DNA from: an uncultured Pelagibacteraceae bacterium
GTDB lineage: Bacteria > Pseudomonadota > Alphaproteobacteria > Pelagibacterales > Pelagibacteraceae
NCBI GenBank assembly: GCA_902537055.1
Contig: CACAZW010000001.1
Location: forward strand, 62,001 to 126,000
Direction: 5' to 3'
DNA length: 64,000 bases
A program made the translations under genes and the position numbers. This document shows, in pieces, positions 43,708 through 52,839 of this stretch. Position 1 is the stretch's first letter; every line of letters begins with the position of its first letter. The notes beneath the pieces were generated by a model. It had not been told where the DNA came from. It saw only the letters and a program-made list of their open reading frames with translations, and searched no databases.

Positions 43708-44792
43708 TAGTTTAAAATCTTACTGTATTGATCAATTATGTTGGACCAATAGAAATTTGGTACTTTTTCTTTGGCATTTCTTCCATATTCAAGATGTTTA
43801 TTATTTTTAAACATTAAGCATATTGATGAATAAATCTCATCTAGACTATTACCGTCGCAAATTAATCCAGATTTGTCATGCTCTATTGCATCTGATGCTC
43901 CCCCGTCTTTGCCACCAATTGAAGGTATCCCATACTGTGCTGCTTCAATAAATGAAATTCCAAAACCTTCTACAGAGGATTTGTAGATTATTGATGGCAT
44001 AATAAAAACATCTGATTTAGTAACCAATGCATTTTTCAATTCATTTGAAATATCATTCAAAAAAACTACGTGCTTTTCTAAATTCAATTCAATTACTAAT
44101 TTTTTTAAATTTTCCTCCTCATCACCATAACCTATACAGGTGTAAAAAATATTTGGAAATTTTTCCTTCAAATTTCTTAATGCCATTATAACTTTTTCAT
44201 GATTTTTTCTTTTATCATATCTCGATACAGTAATTAACTTTTGCTCTTTACCTTTTAAAATTTCTTCTGCTTGTTTTATATCTTCTTTTGGTATTTCATT
44301 TGCTGGATCAATACCTGGATTTATTACAACTATTTTATTTTCTTCAACACCTTTCTCAATTGCTAGGTTTTTTGTAAATTGAGAATTAGCAACAACATAG
44401 TCAATATTGTTCAGAATTTTTAACAACTTTGTATTATTTCTCGAACCTTTGTTGTGATTTATTTCTTTAGAATGAATTAAACAAATTTTCTTTTTCTTTG
44501 ATGAAATCAATTCCAAACTTTTCCAATGATCAGCAATTATACATTTTACATTTTTGTTTTCTTTTAAATATTCATTAATTAAAAAAGATTTGCGATATTT
44601 TCTGATTAACTTTAATCCACTTATTCTTTCAATCGTGAATGAAACTTTTTCGTCAAATTTTTTGTGATTTTCATGATAATCGGCAAATACTTTTACCATG
44701 TCAAGTTTGGCTAAAGATTTTGCTAATCCCCACATTAAATTTTGCATACCACCGATATCAGGTGGGAAGGTTCTTGTTATTATTAAATACAT
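43707..44792 (-). CDS. glycosyltransferase family 4
   Basis: A 361-residue GT-B enzyme. Start MYLIITRTFPPDIGGMQNLMWGLAKSL is the usual GT4 acceptor-domain opening. The donor domain contains ITVSRYDKRKNHEKVI and EGFGISFIEAAQYGIPSIGGKDGGASD, the E-x7-E retaining motif. It probably builds an envelope glycan. It overlaps the methyltransferase and peroxiredoxin-like genes by one base at each end. Confidence 0.9.
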   Translation of the reverse strand: MYLIITRTFPPDIGGMQNLMWGLAKSLAKLDMVKVFADYHENHKKFDEKVSFTIERISGLKLIRKYRKSFLINEYLKENKNVKCIIADHWKSLELISSKKKKICLIHSKEINHNKGSRNNTKLLKILNNIDYVVANSQFTKNLAIEKGVEENKIVVINPGIDPANEIPKEDIKQAEEILKGKEQKLITVSRYDKRKNHEKVIMALRNLKEKFPNIFYTCIGYGDEEENLKKLVIELNLEKHVVFLNDISNELKNALVTKSDVFIMPSIIYKSSVEGFGISFIEAAQYGIPSIGGKDGGASDAIEHDKSGLICDGNSLDEIYSSICLMFKNNKHLEYGRNAKEKVPNFYWSNIIDQYSKILN

Positions 44793-45346
44793 TAATTAGT
44801 TGACCATTTTATCCCACAGCCCATACTAGGAAATTGCTCCTCTGGACCTTTACCTGTTTCTGAAACTTGTTTCATAGCAATAAACAAATCACTATCTCCA
44901 GATCTTACAGGTTTTAGTTCTCTTAATTCTCTAATTCTTCCTCTATATTGAAGACCAAAATCTTTATCGTAACCAAAAAAATCTGGAGTGCACACAGCAT
45001 CATATTTTCTTGCAATATCTTGTGTTTCATCAATTAAGTAAGGAAAATTAAACTTATGTTTAATTGCAAACTCTATCATTTTTTTAAAAGAGTCTTCTGG
45101 ATAATTAATTGGATCATTAGAACATATAGCAACTGAATTTATTCCTAAATCATTAAGTTTATTACAATCCTCCACCACATCTTTTATAATTGCTTTTACA
45201 TATGGACAATGATTACAGATAAACATTACCAACGTTCCATTTTCACCTTTGATATCATTTAATGATATTAATTTGTTCTCTGTAGATTTTAATTCAAAGT
45301 TTTCTGCTTTTTTTCCAAAATCACATACTGGTGTTTTAATAGGCAT
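44792..45346 (-). CDS. thioredoxin-fold AhpC/TSA (redoxin) family protein
   Basis: A 184-residue thioredoxin-fold protein. The active-site region is VMFICNHCPYVKAIIKDV, with one Cys pair separated by two residues (C-N-H-C), followed by AICSNDPINYPEDSF and FPYLIDETQDIARKYDAVCTPDFFGYDKD. It belongs to the redoxin group with the NHCPYV motif. Whether it reduces peroxides or disulfides is not known. First gene of the minus-strand run, divergent from the carbonic anhydrase gene across 20 nt. Confidence 0.88.
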   Translation of the reverse strand: MPIKTPVCDFGKKAENFELKSTENKLISLNDIKGENGTLVMFICNHCPYVKAIIKDVVEDCNKLNDLGINSVAICSNDPINYPEDSFKKMIEFAIKHKFNFPYLIDETQDIARKYDAVCTPDFFGYDKDFGLQYRGRIRELRELKPVRSGDSDLFIAMKQVSETGKGPEEQFPSMGCGIKWSTN

Positions 45347-45366
45347 AATGTAATAATATATAAATT

Positions 45367-45879
45367 ATGTTTTATGATTTAAAAGATAAAAAACCAAAAA
45401 ACTCTGGCGAAAATTGGGTGGCACCAAATGCAACTATAATAGGAGATGTCACATTAGAAAAAAACTCTAGCGTTTGGTTTAATGCTGTAATTAGAGGTGA
45501 TAATGAAAACATTCATGTTGGAGAAGGTTCAAATGTTCAAGATGGGAGTGTTCTACATACTGACCCAGGATGCCCATTAAGAATAGGTAAAGACGTAACC
45601 ATCGGTCACATCGTTATGCTTCATGGATGTACAATTGGAGACAATAGTTTAATAGGTATTGGAGCTGTCATTTTAAATAATGCGAAAATAGGCAAAAACT
45701 GCATCATTGGTGCAAAAGCATTAATAACTGAAAACAAAGAAATTCCAGACAACTCATTAGTAGTTGGAGCTCCAGGAAGAGTAGTTAGAAAACTTACAGA
45801 CGAAGAGATAGGTAAAATTACAGAGAACGCAAAACATTACCAAGATAATTGGAAACGATATTCGAAATCAATATTTTAA
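45367..45879 (+). CDS. gamma carbonic anhydrase family protein
   Basis: A 170-residue left-handed beta-helix trimer protein built from hexapeptide repeats (IIGDVTLEKNSSVWFNAVIRGD). Metal ligands are visible: LHTDPG (His) and IGHIVMLHGCTIGDNSLIGIG (two His). It is YrdA/PaaY-like. Many members bind zinc or iron; only some have proven carbonic anhydrase activity. Its stop is followed directly by the MORN-repeat gene. Confidence 0.93.
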   Translation: MFYDLKDKKPKNSGENWVAPNATIIGDVTLEKNSSVWFNAVIRGDNENIHVGEGSNVQDGSVLHTDPGCPLRIGKDVTIGHIVMLHGCTIGDNSLIGIGAVILNNAKIGKNCIIGAKALITENKEIPDNSLVVGAPGRVVRKLTDEEIGKITENAKHYQDNWKRYSKSIF

Positions 45880-47574
45880 ATGAAAAAAATATTAGCGACC
45901 ATATTTTTTAGCTTTATATGGTGCGAAACTTCTAATGCAGAAAATCAACAAATATGTGATTGGATTGTTGATGAAATTTATGCCGACCTTTTAAATCAAG
46001 GCTCTAATGATCATCTTTTTGTTGTAGTTGGGAATGATGGAAAATGTGAGTACGGACGTGGAACAGAGAAGCAAGATGGATTTAATGATTGTGAAAAACA
46101 TAGGAAAGAAAAAGGAATAAATGGTGAGTGTAAACTTTTTGCAATTGGCAAGAAAAAATTTATAGAAAATAAAACAGCCCTTAAGACTGGTTGCATAAAA
46201 GGTAATTGCGTTAATGGAAAAGGAACTTTTATATGGCCCAATGGGGATAAATATAATGGAAATTGGAAAAATCAAAAACCCCATGGCCTAGGTACTTTTA
46301 AATGGGTTAATGGAACAAAATATATTGGTGATTGGGAGCTGGGTATACAAAATGGTCAAGGAACAGTTACTTGGGCAAATGGAGATAAATACATCGGTGG
46401 AAGAAAAAATGGAGAAGCTGATGGGCAAGGAACCTTCATATTCGCAAACGGCATAACACAATCCGGAGAGTGGAAAAATGGAAATTTAATCGAGACAGAC
46501 TCGAGCGGAAAGGCAATAGGTTGTGTTGAAGGCAATTGTGATAATGGAAAGGGGACAGGTGTTTGGGAAAAAGGTTTTAAATATGTCGGTGAATGGAAAA
46601 TGCAAAATATGCATGGTTTTGGAATTGGTACTTGGCCAAATGGAGATAGATATGAAGGTGATTGGGTAAATGGCCAAAGAACTGGACAAGGTAAATATTT
46701 TTATAGTAGTGGTGGAGGTGTTTATACCGGAGAGTGGAAAAATAATAATAGACATGGCGAAGGAACAATGATTTGGAACGATGGTGTAAAACAAGTTGCA
46801 ATATGGGAAATGGACAAACCTGTAAAAACAATAAGTTTAAGCAAAAATTTCATTTTTAAAGGTGGTAGTGAGTGGAAAGATGGAGACATAATAAATAAAA
46901 AAGACCCAAGTAATTTTATAAATTTATCATTTGTAGAGAAAAAAAAAGTGATGGGTTATGATAAGAGAACCTTGACAAACAAATACACAAAAGATGGTTG
47001 GGGTAAAAGTAGTTTTACAGTTTTTGTCTTTAACGCAAGTTTTGAGAACAGTAAGGATATATTAATAAATGTTAATGATGAATTTAAAACTAATAAAAAG
47101 GCAAAAAAACAAGCAATAAAGTGGGCAAAAATATATGGACAAATGCCAAAATTTTTAAAAAAAAATGTTAAAGAAATAAATATACATAAAGGCAAAGTAG
47201 GCTGGGCAGGAGGACAAGGTACTATAGTAATTCACACAGATTATCTTACAAATGAAAATAAAAAATATGCTGAGGAGTTAATGTTTCATGAATTAACCCA
47301 CGCTTCTCTTGATTGGTGGTGGGGCGGATCTGTTAATGAGGAAAAATGGCTAAATGCTGTTAGCACAGACAAGTATTATATTTCAGAATATGCTTGGGAA
47401 TTACCAGGAAATGAAGACTTAGCTGAAACTGTATTATGGTGGTATGCATCAAGGTGTAAAGTAGATAGAATTTCAAAAAAAAATAATGAAAAAGTTAATA
47501 AATTTTTAACTAATCGTTTTCAATACCTAGATGAACAAAACTATGACACGAGTCCATCTAACTGTATTAATTAG
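45880..47574 (+). CDS. secreted MORN-repeat protein with putative HExxH zinc-peptidase domain
   Basis: A 564-residue protein. Signal peptide (residues 1-20, CETSNA-E). A Cys-rich N-domain (about 22-95) is followed by MORN repeats in two blocks, each opened by a near-identical GNC-x-NGKGT element (GCIKGNCVNGKGT and GCVEGNCDNGKGT), about eight repeats in all to residue 310 (YNGNWKNQKPHGLGTF, YEGDWVNGQRTGQGKY). Residues 467-475 carry the HELTH zinc motif and Glu516 lies in EDLAETV, a possible third ligand. The C-terminal half is homologous to the protein at 24184, which lacks the MORN blocks. Function unknown. Confidence 0.7.
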   Translation: MKKILATIFFSFIWCETSNAENQQICDWIVDEIYADLLNQGSNDHLFVVVGNDGKCEYGRGTEKQDGFNDCEKHRKEKGINGECKLFAIGKKKFIENKTALKTGCIKGNCVNGKGTFIWPNGDKYNGNWKNQKPHGLGTFKWVNGTKYIGDWELGIQNGQGTVTWANGDKYIGGRKNGEADGQGTFIFANGITQSGEWKNGNLIETDSSGKAIGCVEGNCDNGKGTGVWEKGFKYVGEWKMQNMHGFGIGTWPNGDRYEGDWVNGQRTGQGKYFYSSGGGVYTGEWKNNNRHGEGTMIWNDGVKQVAIWEMDKPVKTISLSKNFIFKGGSEWKDGDIINKKDPSNFINLSFVEKKKVMGYDKRTLTNKYTKDGWGKSSFTVFVFNASFENSKDILINVNDEFKTNKKAKKQAIKWAKIYGQMPKFLKKNVKEINIHKGKVGWAGGQGTIVIHTDYLTNENKKYAEELMFHELTHASLDWWWGGSVNEEKWLNAVSTDKYYISEYAWELPGNEDLAETVLWWYASRCKVDRISKKNNEKVNKFLTNRFQYLDEQNYDTSPSNCIN

Positions 47575-47593
47575 ATAGATTAAAGGAGAATAA

Positions 47594-47884
47594 ATGTCGG
47601 CAGGGTATGTAATTGCGCAATTAAGAGTAACTAATTCAGAAAATTATAAAGAGTACATTGAAAAAGTTAATCCAATTGTAAAAAAATTTGATGGAGAGTT
47701 CTTGGTTAGAAATGGTGAATATCAAATATTTGATGGAGAAACTAATTTTCCAAGAATAATTATTCTAAAATTTCCAAGTTATGAGAGGGCTTTGGAGTGG
47801 TATAATTCAGAGGAATATAAACCTATTAAACAGATTAGACTCGATAATTCTGAAGGCACTAATATAATAATTAAAGGTTTGTAA
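47594..47884 (+). CDS. DUF1330 family protein
   Basis: A 96-residue protein of the dimeric alpha/beta barrel fold. GYVIAQLRVTNSENYKEYIEKVNPIVKKFDGEFLVRNG and FPSYERALEWYNSEEYKPI are diagnostic of DUF1330. A good Shine-Dalgarno (aaaggag) precedes the ATG. No enzymatic role is known for the family. Confidence 0.92.
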   Translation: MSAGYVIAQLRVTNSENYKEYIEKVNPIVKKFDGEFLVRNGEYQIFDGETNFPRIIILKFPSYERALEWYNSEEYKPIKQIRLDNSEGTNIIIKGL

Positions 47885-47892
47885 AATACAGT

Positions 47893-48756
47893 ATGTTAAA
47901 AATATTGTTTTCAATTTCACCTGCAATTTTAATTTTACTTTTTTTTTATTTTAAAGATAAATTTAGAGAGCCACCAATACATGTTTTCCAAGCTTTTTTC
48001 CTAGGGATAATGATTGTTCTTCCAGTGGTATTAGTTAATGAAATTTTTTACTATGATTTTTGTTGGAACAAAATTCAAGGATCTTATTTTGGTAAATCAG
48101 TCTACAATCATTTATCCAGGGTAGCTTTTCAAGAGGAACTATGGAAATTTTTAATTTTGTTCTTTTTCTTTTCACATTTAATGGAAGAGCCAATGGATGG
48201 AATTGTTTATGGAGTGGCTGTTTCTTTAGGTTTTTCTGCATATGAAAATATTGATTACGTTTTTAGAGCCGACAAATTTAATATTTCTTGGACGTATATG
48301 TCTTTTGTAAGAATTTTGCCAACATTTATGCATTTTGTTACAGGTGCTTTTATGGGTTTATTTATTGCTCTTAACCTTCTGTATTATAAAAATAAAAATA
48401 ATTATTTTTATATATTCCTTTTATCTGTTGTATTTCATGCTTCCTATAATGTATTTTTGGATTTCTTTTTTTACAGCACCATATTTATACTTTTTATTGC
48501 AGTAACAGCTATGTTCTATTTTTATAAATTAATAAGTAAAGAACAGATTAAAAATTTAAAAGAGTTAGATAAAATCCCTGAAGAATTTAAATTAAATCCT
48601 GAAAGGTTATTTTATCCCGATCCATCTAAAGCAAAAATAAAAGATATTGTATTTCCAATAACATCTGTATTTATTTTAGTTCATTTGATTGCAGCAATTA
48701 CTTTATTTATCTCACCAAATCTTACTCCAGAAATATATCCTATTTTAGAAAAATAA
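47893..48756 (+). CDS. PrsW-family intramembrane glutamic protease
   Basis: A 287-residue polytopic membrane protein. The PrsW signatures are present in order: FQEELWKF (double Glu), LMEEPMDGIVYGVAVSLGFSAYENIDYV, HFVTGAFMGL with a His, and VVFHASYN with a second His. PrsW cleaves an anti-sigma factor in Bacillus; family members are site-1-like proteases in many bacteria. No anti-sigma or sigma gene is adjacent. Neighbouring genes encode secreted HExxH proteins. Confidence 0.85.
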   Translation: MLKILFSISPAILILLFFYFKDKFREPPIHVFQAFFLGIMIVLPVVLVNEIFYYDFCWNKIQGSYFGKSVYNHLSRVAFQEELWKFLILFFFFSHLMEEPMDGIVYGVAVSLGFSAYENIDYVFRADKFNISWTYMSFVRILPTFMHFVTGAFMGLFIALNLLYYKNKNNYFYIFLLSVVFHASYNVFLDFFFYSTIFILFIAVTAMFYFYKLISKEQIKNLKELDKIPEEFKLNPERLFYPDPSKAKIKDIVFPITSVFILVHLIAAITLFISPNLTPEIYPILEK

Positions 48757-48816
48757 TTATTAAAGATTTAAGAAGTTTAACTAGATAATTTTGTATATAA
48801 ATATATTATTTTATTA

Positions 48817-49683
48817 ATGAAAAAAATATTCTTAATTCTAATAATCACATTATTTAGTTCATCAATATTCGCATCAGATGAAAAGCCAGGTAGATTTTTT
48901 GAAGACCAGCCAGATGTTACTGATGATTATCAAATTCATTTTATTTATTTTCTTGCAAAAAAAACAAAAGATAATGAAAGAGATATTAATGGCTGGATAG
49001 AAAAAGAAGTCAAAAAAATAGATGATTTATTTTTTAAAATGACTGGCAATAAGCAAAGATTAAAATTTGATTATCGACAAGATGGCAAACTAGATATCTC
49101 ATTTGTAAGAATGGATCGTAAAGCTAAAAAAGGTGGATGGAATGTTAATTATCCAGATTATTACTTGCAAAAACAAGGATTTAATAATCCAAAAAAATTA
49201 TATTTCTCATTTACAGATGCGGCAAGCGGAGACGGAGGTCAAATGGGACCTCATCATGGATACTTGTTTATAAAAAGAGCATCAGGTCAAATTACTAAAA
49301 TTTCAATTCATGAATTACTTCATGGCAATGGTTTTGCTATGCCTTGTACTAAAGGAGTTAAAAATGGAGCACATTTAACCACTGGTATTCTTAGTCAAAA
49401 TCTTTCAAAAAAATTTGGAAAAGGAGTTTACGATCACAATGATCCAACTTGTCCAGACTTAAAAGACTCAGTTTATTTAACTCCAACTTCAGATAATCCA
49501 TTTGATCCACTTCAAATTGCTTGCGCTTTAGGTCAAAAGAAAAGAGGTAATCCTCCTGGAAATTATCAAATTCCAGCAAGATATACTCATAAAAAATTAC
49601 TTAAAGGACGAAAAAATGAATGGTGTACTTATAAGTTAACTGAGTATGCCAAAGAAGATTGGTTTAAAAAATGGAAAGAATAA
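48817..49683 (+). CDS. secreted protein with metzincin-like HExxHxxGxxM motif
   Basis: A 288-residue protein with a signal peptide (residues 1-19, ending SIFA-S). Residues 165-175 read HELLHGNGFAM: the spacing equals the metzincin consensus HExxHxxGxxH, but the third His position holds Met. Four Cys in the C-terminal half (MPCTKG, TCPDL, IACALG, WCTYKL) suggest disulfides. The remainder, including FFKMTGNKQRLKFDYRQDG, is unfamiliar. It may be a zinc peptidase that finds its third ligand elsewhere, or an inactive relative. Confidence 0.6.
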   Translation: MKKIFLILIITLFSSSIFASDEKPGRFFEDQPDVTDDYQIHFIYFLAKKTKDNERDINGWIEKEVKKIDDLFFKMTGNKQRLKFDYRQDGKLDISFVRMDRKAKKGGWNVNYPDYYLQKQGFNNPKKLYFSFTDAASGDGGQMGPHHGYLFIKRASGQITKISIHELLHGNGFAMPCTKGVKNGAHLTTGILSQNLSKKFGKGVYDHNDPTCPDLKDSVYLTPTSDNPFDPLQIACALGQKKRGNPPGNYQIPARYTHKKLLKGRKNEWCTYKLTEYAKEDWFKKWKE

Positions 49684-49698
49684 TCTTGTTAAAATTTA

Positions 49699-50097
49699 TT
49701 ATTTATCACTTAGTTTTAATATTTTAAAAGATAGTTTTAATTTAGGAAATCTTTTATTTAAAATTGCTTTAATTTTTTCAAATGAGTCTTTATGAATTTT
49801 CTTTTCTACAAACGAACCAATTTCTTTTTTTCCATTTACTATTTTAGCTGCACCACAATCTTCATGATTAATAACTATTAATTTATTAATATTATGCAAC
49901 TTTATCGAAGTTGATAAATTATCCAAAAAGGTTGATTGCCATTTTTTAAATTTTTTAGAAGTTACACCAATTGCTGATCCAGCAATAGTAAATGAGCTAT
50001 ACTTTCCAGTTAATTTCTTTTTTTTTAAATAATTAAAAACTTTTGGCTGAAACCTTGGATCCATACATGACAAAACCATAGCTTCATATTTTTTCAT
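49699..50097 (-). CDS. short beta-carbonic-anhydrase-like protein
   Basis: I start it at the ATG overlapping the previous stop (TAATG at 50097); the track's frame begins five codons earlier inside the PNPOx gene. The 132-residue product shows VLSCMDPRF (CxDxR), SFTIAGSAIG and VINHEDCGAA (HxxC), the zinc and active-site motifs of beta carbonic anhydrases, but it is only about two-thirds the normal length and ends soon after the last motif. It may be a related zinc protein and not an active anhydrase. Confidence 0.7.
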   Translation of the reverse strand: MKKYEAMVLSCMDPRFQPKVFNYLKKKKLTGKYSSFTIAGSAIGVTSKKFKKWQSTFLDNLSTSIKLHNINKLIVINHEDCGAAKIVNGKKEIGSFVEKKIHKDSFEKIKAILNKRFPKLKLSFKILKLSDK

Positions 50098-50702
50098 TAT
50101 GGTACCAACCAAGTATCTTTACTATTATCAATATCAAATCTAGCTCTTCGATGACCTTTTGCAGCTAAATATAACCATTCTATAGATTTAATTTTACACT
50201 GTATAACAGTAAAGTTTTTATATCCTTCTTCGCTTTGTTCTTTTGTATAATCAAAATTATCTAATTCAGGTTTTAAACCAGATGTTGGAATATCAGACTC
50301 TGTTCCTGGTCCATTATCTACCAAGTAACATTTACGACTTATATGTTGAGTTTTTTCCCAAGATTGTTTTGTTATATCGTTATTGTGATTAATAAGTGCT
50401 TCAACTTTTAATCTAACCTGAATTTTTTCATCTTTATCGTAAAATAACATTGAAGAATTAGGATTTTTTTCTAAGATTTTAATTTTATCAGATCTAATAT
50501 CACTATGGAATTGTACTAAATTATTTTGTTCATCTGATTTTCTAAGAACAACAATTCTACTTTCGATATCGCTCTCACTACCACATGAAAAAACAGGTAT
50601 TCTAAAAGGAGAAGATCTATTAGTAACTGCATCAGTTAGCATTAACCAAATTTTCTTTTTTATTTCGGAAAAATCCTCGTAGTAGGGAACGGTGGTATTC
50701 AC
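50097..50702 (-). CDS. pyridoxamine 5'-phosphate oxidase-family flavoprotein
   Basis: A 201-residue split-barrel FMN-binding protein. NRSSPFRIPVFSCGSESDIESRIVVLRKSDEQN is the N-terminal FMN-binding strand, and RVKVEALINHN plus WEKTQHISRKCYLVD resemble the alphaproteobacterial PNPOx-like proteins. The C-terminal RRARFDID is the putative substrate-side Arg motif. It is shorter than PdxH in the N-terminus and its substrate is uncertain. Lies between GlxR-like dehydrogenase and the beta-CA-like gene in a minus-strand run. Confidence 0.8.
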   Translation of the reverse strand: MNTTVPYYEDFSEIKKKIWLMLTDAVTNRSSPFRIPVFSCGSESDIESRIVVLRKSDEQNNLVQFHSDIRSDKIKILEKNPNSSMLFYDKDEKIQVRLKVEALINHNNDITKQSWEKTQHISRKCYLVDNGPGTESDIPTSGLKPELDNFDYTKEQSEEGYKNFTVIQCKIKSIEWLYLAAKGHRRARFDIDNSKDTWLVP

Positions 50703-50704
50703 AA

Positions 50705-51580
50705 TTACTTTTTCTTTTTTAGTCTAGCAATTAAACTTGAACTATCCCAACGGTTTCCACCCATTTTTTGAACTTCTGCATAATAACCATCAACAATTTC
50801 AGTTACTGGTACAGGTGAACCATTTCTTTTTGCTTCGTCAATACAAATTTTTAAATCTTTTCTCATCCAATCTACAGCAAATCCGTAATCAAATTTATCA
50901 GCTACCATAGTTTTATATCTATTTTCCATTTGCCAAGATTGAGCTGCACCTTTTGAAATAGTTTCCATAACTTTATCCATATCTAAACCTGCATTAATTC
51001 CAAAATTTACTGCTTCAGATAAACCTTGAACTAAACCACCAATACACATTTGATTAACCATCTTAGTTAATTGTCCACTACCTGATGGTCCGATTAAAGT
51101 TACTTTTTTACTATAACAATCAATTATTGGCTCTGCTTTTTTAAAATCATTGTCATCTCCACCAACCATAACAGTTAATATCCCACCTTCAGCACCTGAC
51201 TGTCCTCCCGATATAGGAGCATCTAAAAAACCAAATCCTTTATCTTTTGCAGCTTTATAAAGTTCTCTAGAAATTTCAGCAGACACTGTTGAATTATCTA
51301 TATATACGCATCCTTCTTTAGCATTATGAAATAAACCATGTTCTCCTAAAGAGACTTGTCTTAAATCATCGTCATTACCAACACACGTAAAAATAAAATC
51401 AGCATCTTTAGCAGCTTCAGATGGTGTATCAGCCATTTTACCTTTGTATTCACCAATCCACTTTTCTGCTTTTGATTTTGTTCTGTTAAAAACAGTTACA
51501 TTATGTCCTACTTTTGATATATATCCTGCCATTGGATAACCCATTACACCAAGACCTATGAAAGCAACTTTAGAAGCCAT
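50705..51580 (-). CDS. 3-hydroxyisobutyrate/tartronate-semialdehyde reductase family dehydrogenase
   Basis: A 291-residue beta-hydroxyacid dehydrogenase. VAFIGLGVMGYPMAGYISKVGHNVTVFNRT is the NAD(P) motif, FLDAPISGGQSGAEGGILTVMVGG the substrate-binding segment, and GSGQLTKMVNQM carries the catalytic Lys. Members include GlxR, MmsB and GarR; the substrate among these is undetermined. Its start lies only 8 nt from the start of the divergent MFS gene. Confidence 0.88.
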   Translation of the reverse strand: MASKVAFIGLGVMGYPMAGYISKVGHNVTVFNRTKSKAEKWIGEYKGKMADTPSEAAKDADFIFTCVGNDDDLRQVSLGEHGLFHNAKEGCVYIDNSTVSAEISRELYKAAKDKGFGFLDAPISGGQSGAEGGILTVMVGGDDNDFKKAEPIIDCYSKKVTLIGPSGSGQLTKMVNQMCIGGLVQGLSEAVNFGINAGLDMDKVMETISKGAAQSWQMENRYKTMVADKFDYGFAVDWMRKDLKICIDEAKRNGSPVPVTEIVDGYYAEVQKMGGNRWDSSSLIARLKKKK

Positions 51581-51588
51581 ATTTTTTT

Positions 51589-52797
51589 ATGTTTAAAAAT
51601 TTAAGTTTAAAAGTAATTGTATTTGGTTTTATATTTACATTTTTTTCAAGCTTTGGACAGAGTTTTTTTCTTGGAATATTCAATACAAGTATAAGAGAGA
51701 CACTCTCGATAACTCATGGACAATTTGGCTCAATATATGCATCAGCAACATTGTGCAGTAGTTTACTACTTATTTGGGTTGGAAAGAAAATTGATGATAT
51801 AAATATTTTCCGATTTGCAATCTATGTAACATTACTTTTATCATTTTCTTGTTTTTTCTTTTCAAAAATTTCATCAATCATTTTTTTATTCATTGCAATT
51901 TTTTTAATGAGATTTTCGGGTCAAGGAATGATGTCTCATACTGCAACAACAACAGTTTCAAGATATTTTACAAAATCTAGGGGTAGGGCATTAAGTATTT
52001 GCTGGTTTGGTTTATCAAGTGCTGAATTTATTTTACCTGTTTTAATGGTATTTTTGTTGTCATTAACAACTTGGCAAAATATTTGGACAGTAATTGCTTT
52101 ATTAATTTTAATATTTTTACCGATTGCATCATTCTTTTTAGTTCGAACTGTTAAACTTGATACGAGAGAAAGCACTGAAGGTGAAGAATTTAAAGAGGAA
52201 AATATTAAGCAATGGAAAAGAATTGAAGTAATAAAAGATTATAAATTTTATATAGTAAGTATGAATATGCTGGCCATGCCTTGGATTGCAACTGGTGTAT
52301 TTGTATACCAATCATTTATAACTGAATCAAAAAACTGGGGACCATTTGTAATTGCTCAGTCTTTTATGTCTTATTCCGTATTTTCAGTAATTACACTTTT
52401 AATATCTGGTTTTTTAATTGATAAATTTACAAGTCGAAAACTTTTAATATTTATGAATATTCCTTTATTTCTGTCGACTTTTGTAATTATTTATTTTGAT
52501 GCACAATTTACTGCATTTATATTTCTAGGTTTAATTGGAATATCAAATGGTTTAGCAAACGTTTTGGGATCTTCTACTTGGGCTGAGGTTTATGGTGTAA
52601 AGCATATTGGATCTATTAAAGCTTTGACCACTGCACTTATGGTTTTTTCTACAGCTTTCGGAACCGCTCTTTTTGGTATTTTAATTGATATTGGATTTTC
52701 AATTGAGAAAATTGCTATAATATCTGCACTTTATATACTTATTTCTTTTATTCTTCTTTTTTTAGTTAGAAAAAAATTAAATCCAATTTTAGTATAA
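51589..52797 (+). CDS. MFS transporter
   Basis: A 402-residue twelve-helix major facilitator. The first half has SITHGQFGSIYASATL and GKKIDDINIFRF (the motif A-like loop between helices 2 and 3), and RFSGQGMMSHTATTTVSRYF after helix 4. The second half begins near residue 215. It resembles oxalate/formate-antiporter-type or nitrate-like MFS proteins only in general terms. Substrate unknown. Divergent from the GlxR-like gene with an extremely short 8-nt gap, so the promoters must lie in neighbouring coding sequence. Confidence 0.87.
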   Translation: MFKNLSLKVIVFGFIFTFFSSFGQSFFLGIFNTSIRETLSITHGQFGSIYASATLCSSLLLIWVGKKIDDINIFRFAIYVTLLLSFSCFFFSKISSIIFLFIAIFLMRFSGQGMMSHTATTTVSRYFTKSRGRALSICWFGLSSAEFILPVLMVFLLSLTTWQNIWTVIALLILIFLPIASFFLVRTVKLDTRESTEGEEFKEENIKQWKRIEVIKDYKFYIVSMNMLAMPWIATGVFVYQSFITESKNWGPFVIAQSFMSYSVFSVITLLISGFLIDKFTSRKLLIFMNIPLFLSTFVIIYFDAQFTAFIFLGLIGISNGLANVLGSSTWAEVYGVKHIGSIKALTTALMVFSTAFGTALFGILIDIGFSIEKIAIISALYILISFILLFLVRKKLNPILV

Positions 52798-52839
52798 AAA
52801 TACTTGATTTTGTTGATCTTGGAGTATATTTAATCGCCC

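Noticed and set aside
46011-46831. Overlapping minus-strand ORFs (76-102 aa) in the MORN gene
   Set aside because: These arise from the repeated Gly/Trp/Asn codons of the MORN blocks read backwards; the forward frame has the repeat logic.
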